Positions 63,648 through 64,000 of a DNA stretch of 64,000 nt are shown piece after piece. The translations under genes and the position numbers were made by a program. The stretch lies in assembly GCA_903772945.1 (NCBI GenBank), contig CAICTM010000150.1, positions 1-64,000 of the forward strand. The letters run 5' to 3'. Source of the DNA: Seminavis robusta. Lineage: Eukaryota; Bacillariophyta; Bacillariophyceae; Naviculales; Naviculaceae. How positions within the stretch are numbered: position 1 is the stretch's first letter; every line of letters begins with the position of its first letter. A model generated the notes under the pieces. The model ran no database searches. It was not told the DNA's origin and saw only the letters and a list, made by a program, of their open reading frames with translations.

Positions 63648-64000
63648 CTGCACAATTACCACCAAAAGACGCGTAGCTTTTGATTCGTAGCACTACTGTT
63701 GGCGTGTCTTGTAGGAAAGGACAGGCTAACGATTAACTTGTTTTCTATAATACATTGGAAGTTTGTCAACGAGGAGTCTACCAAGTACCAGTCGGTTCTA
63801 GTAGCTAGAAACAATGTAGTTGCATATACGTTAGGCCAAGTAGCCAGTCTACTCGTTCCTGGAACCGCGAGCAAGAGTGACGAGTCGAGTAATAACTTAC
63901 TCAGTAATCGAGTTCCAGTGCGAGTTTATTGATCGAAGCATTACTCCGGCTTCAGTTTGGGCTGATTGTACGATGGCTGTAGGACTCTACTAGTGCCAGC
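63648..64000. other. Region 3' of MAP65 to the window edge
   Basis: No gene was recognised. TCTAGTAGCTAG at 63798 is one more palindrome-like word. Confidence 0.5.

Overview
The window looks like nuclear DNA of a diatom, most likely pennate, although the species cannot be named from sequence alone. The evidence is as follows. There are two light-harvesting fucoxanthin-chlorophyll proteins, and several other products carry signal-peptide plus plastid-transit presequences, one with a textbook AAAFAP cleavage motif. A Ty1/copia fossil of the kind abundant in diatoms lies at the left edge. A betaine-lipid (DGTS) synthase is present. Introns are short GT-AG introns, mostly about 70-130 bp. Twenty-three protein genes (one of them probably a broken remnant) are packed at about one per 2.8 kb on both strands. 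No rRNA, tRNA or CRISPR array was recognised.

Layout, left to right. A copia fossil (1-1215 plus probable LTR/flank) is followed by a zinc-finger/trihelix ORF (1982-3256) that ends 8 bases before the COG5 gene (3265-6702). Then come a GCR1_C-like regulator (7251-8965, minus) and a very long minus-strand gene, 9811-17630, which I read as the kinetochore protein ROD/KNTC1. Next are PurL/FGAM synthase (18368-22559), AP-3 delta (22690-25809, minus), RanBP1 (26199-27111), a PEX22-like peroxin (27574-28467, minus), an Mpv17/PMP22 protein (29674-31028, minus) and CPSF1/CFT1 (31700-37166, minus). After these lie a plastid RRM-like protein with an 18-base exon (37592-38621), a plastid acyltransferase (39341-40423), cytosolic GluRS (40622-43278, minus), a D/E-rich protein in four small exons (43736-44730), an unknown thylakoid-lumen protein (45561-46514) and an acidic RVxF protein (47155-48036, minus). 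The right part holds BTA1 (49460-51574), ribonucleotide reductase R2 (52625-54206), a LINE fragment, a tail-to-tail LHC pair (55547-57576), a 60-residue membrane protein (58718-58991, minus), syntaxin-6-like SNARE (59249-60296), a Tc1/mariner-pogo-type MITE (61014-61566) and MAP65/Ase1 (61665-63647).

The genes do not form a single pathway. Three work in Golgi/endosomal traffic (COG5, AP-3 delta, syntaxin-6), two in mitosis (ROD, MAP65), and several in the plastid (LHCs, LPAAT, RRM protein, lumen protein). Many are arranged as head-to-head pairs with 250-750 base spacers that probably serve as shared promoters. The larger spacers are rich in short palindromic words built on GCTAGC and CCGGTACCGG, which I saw far less in coding sequence.

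Exon joins were made by eye from GT-AG sites, reading-frame closure and family similarity. Every multi-exon gene below sums to a whole number of codons. No database search was run. I see no obvious new multi-gene system. The most interesting items are the ROD homologue, the R2 subunit with a signal-peptide-like extension, the PEX22-like protein, the unknown lumen and 60-residue proteins, the microexons, the complete MITE and the intergenic palindrome family.
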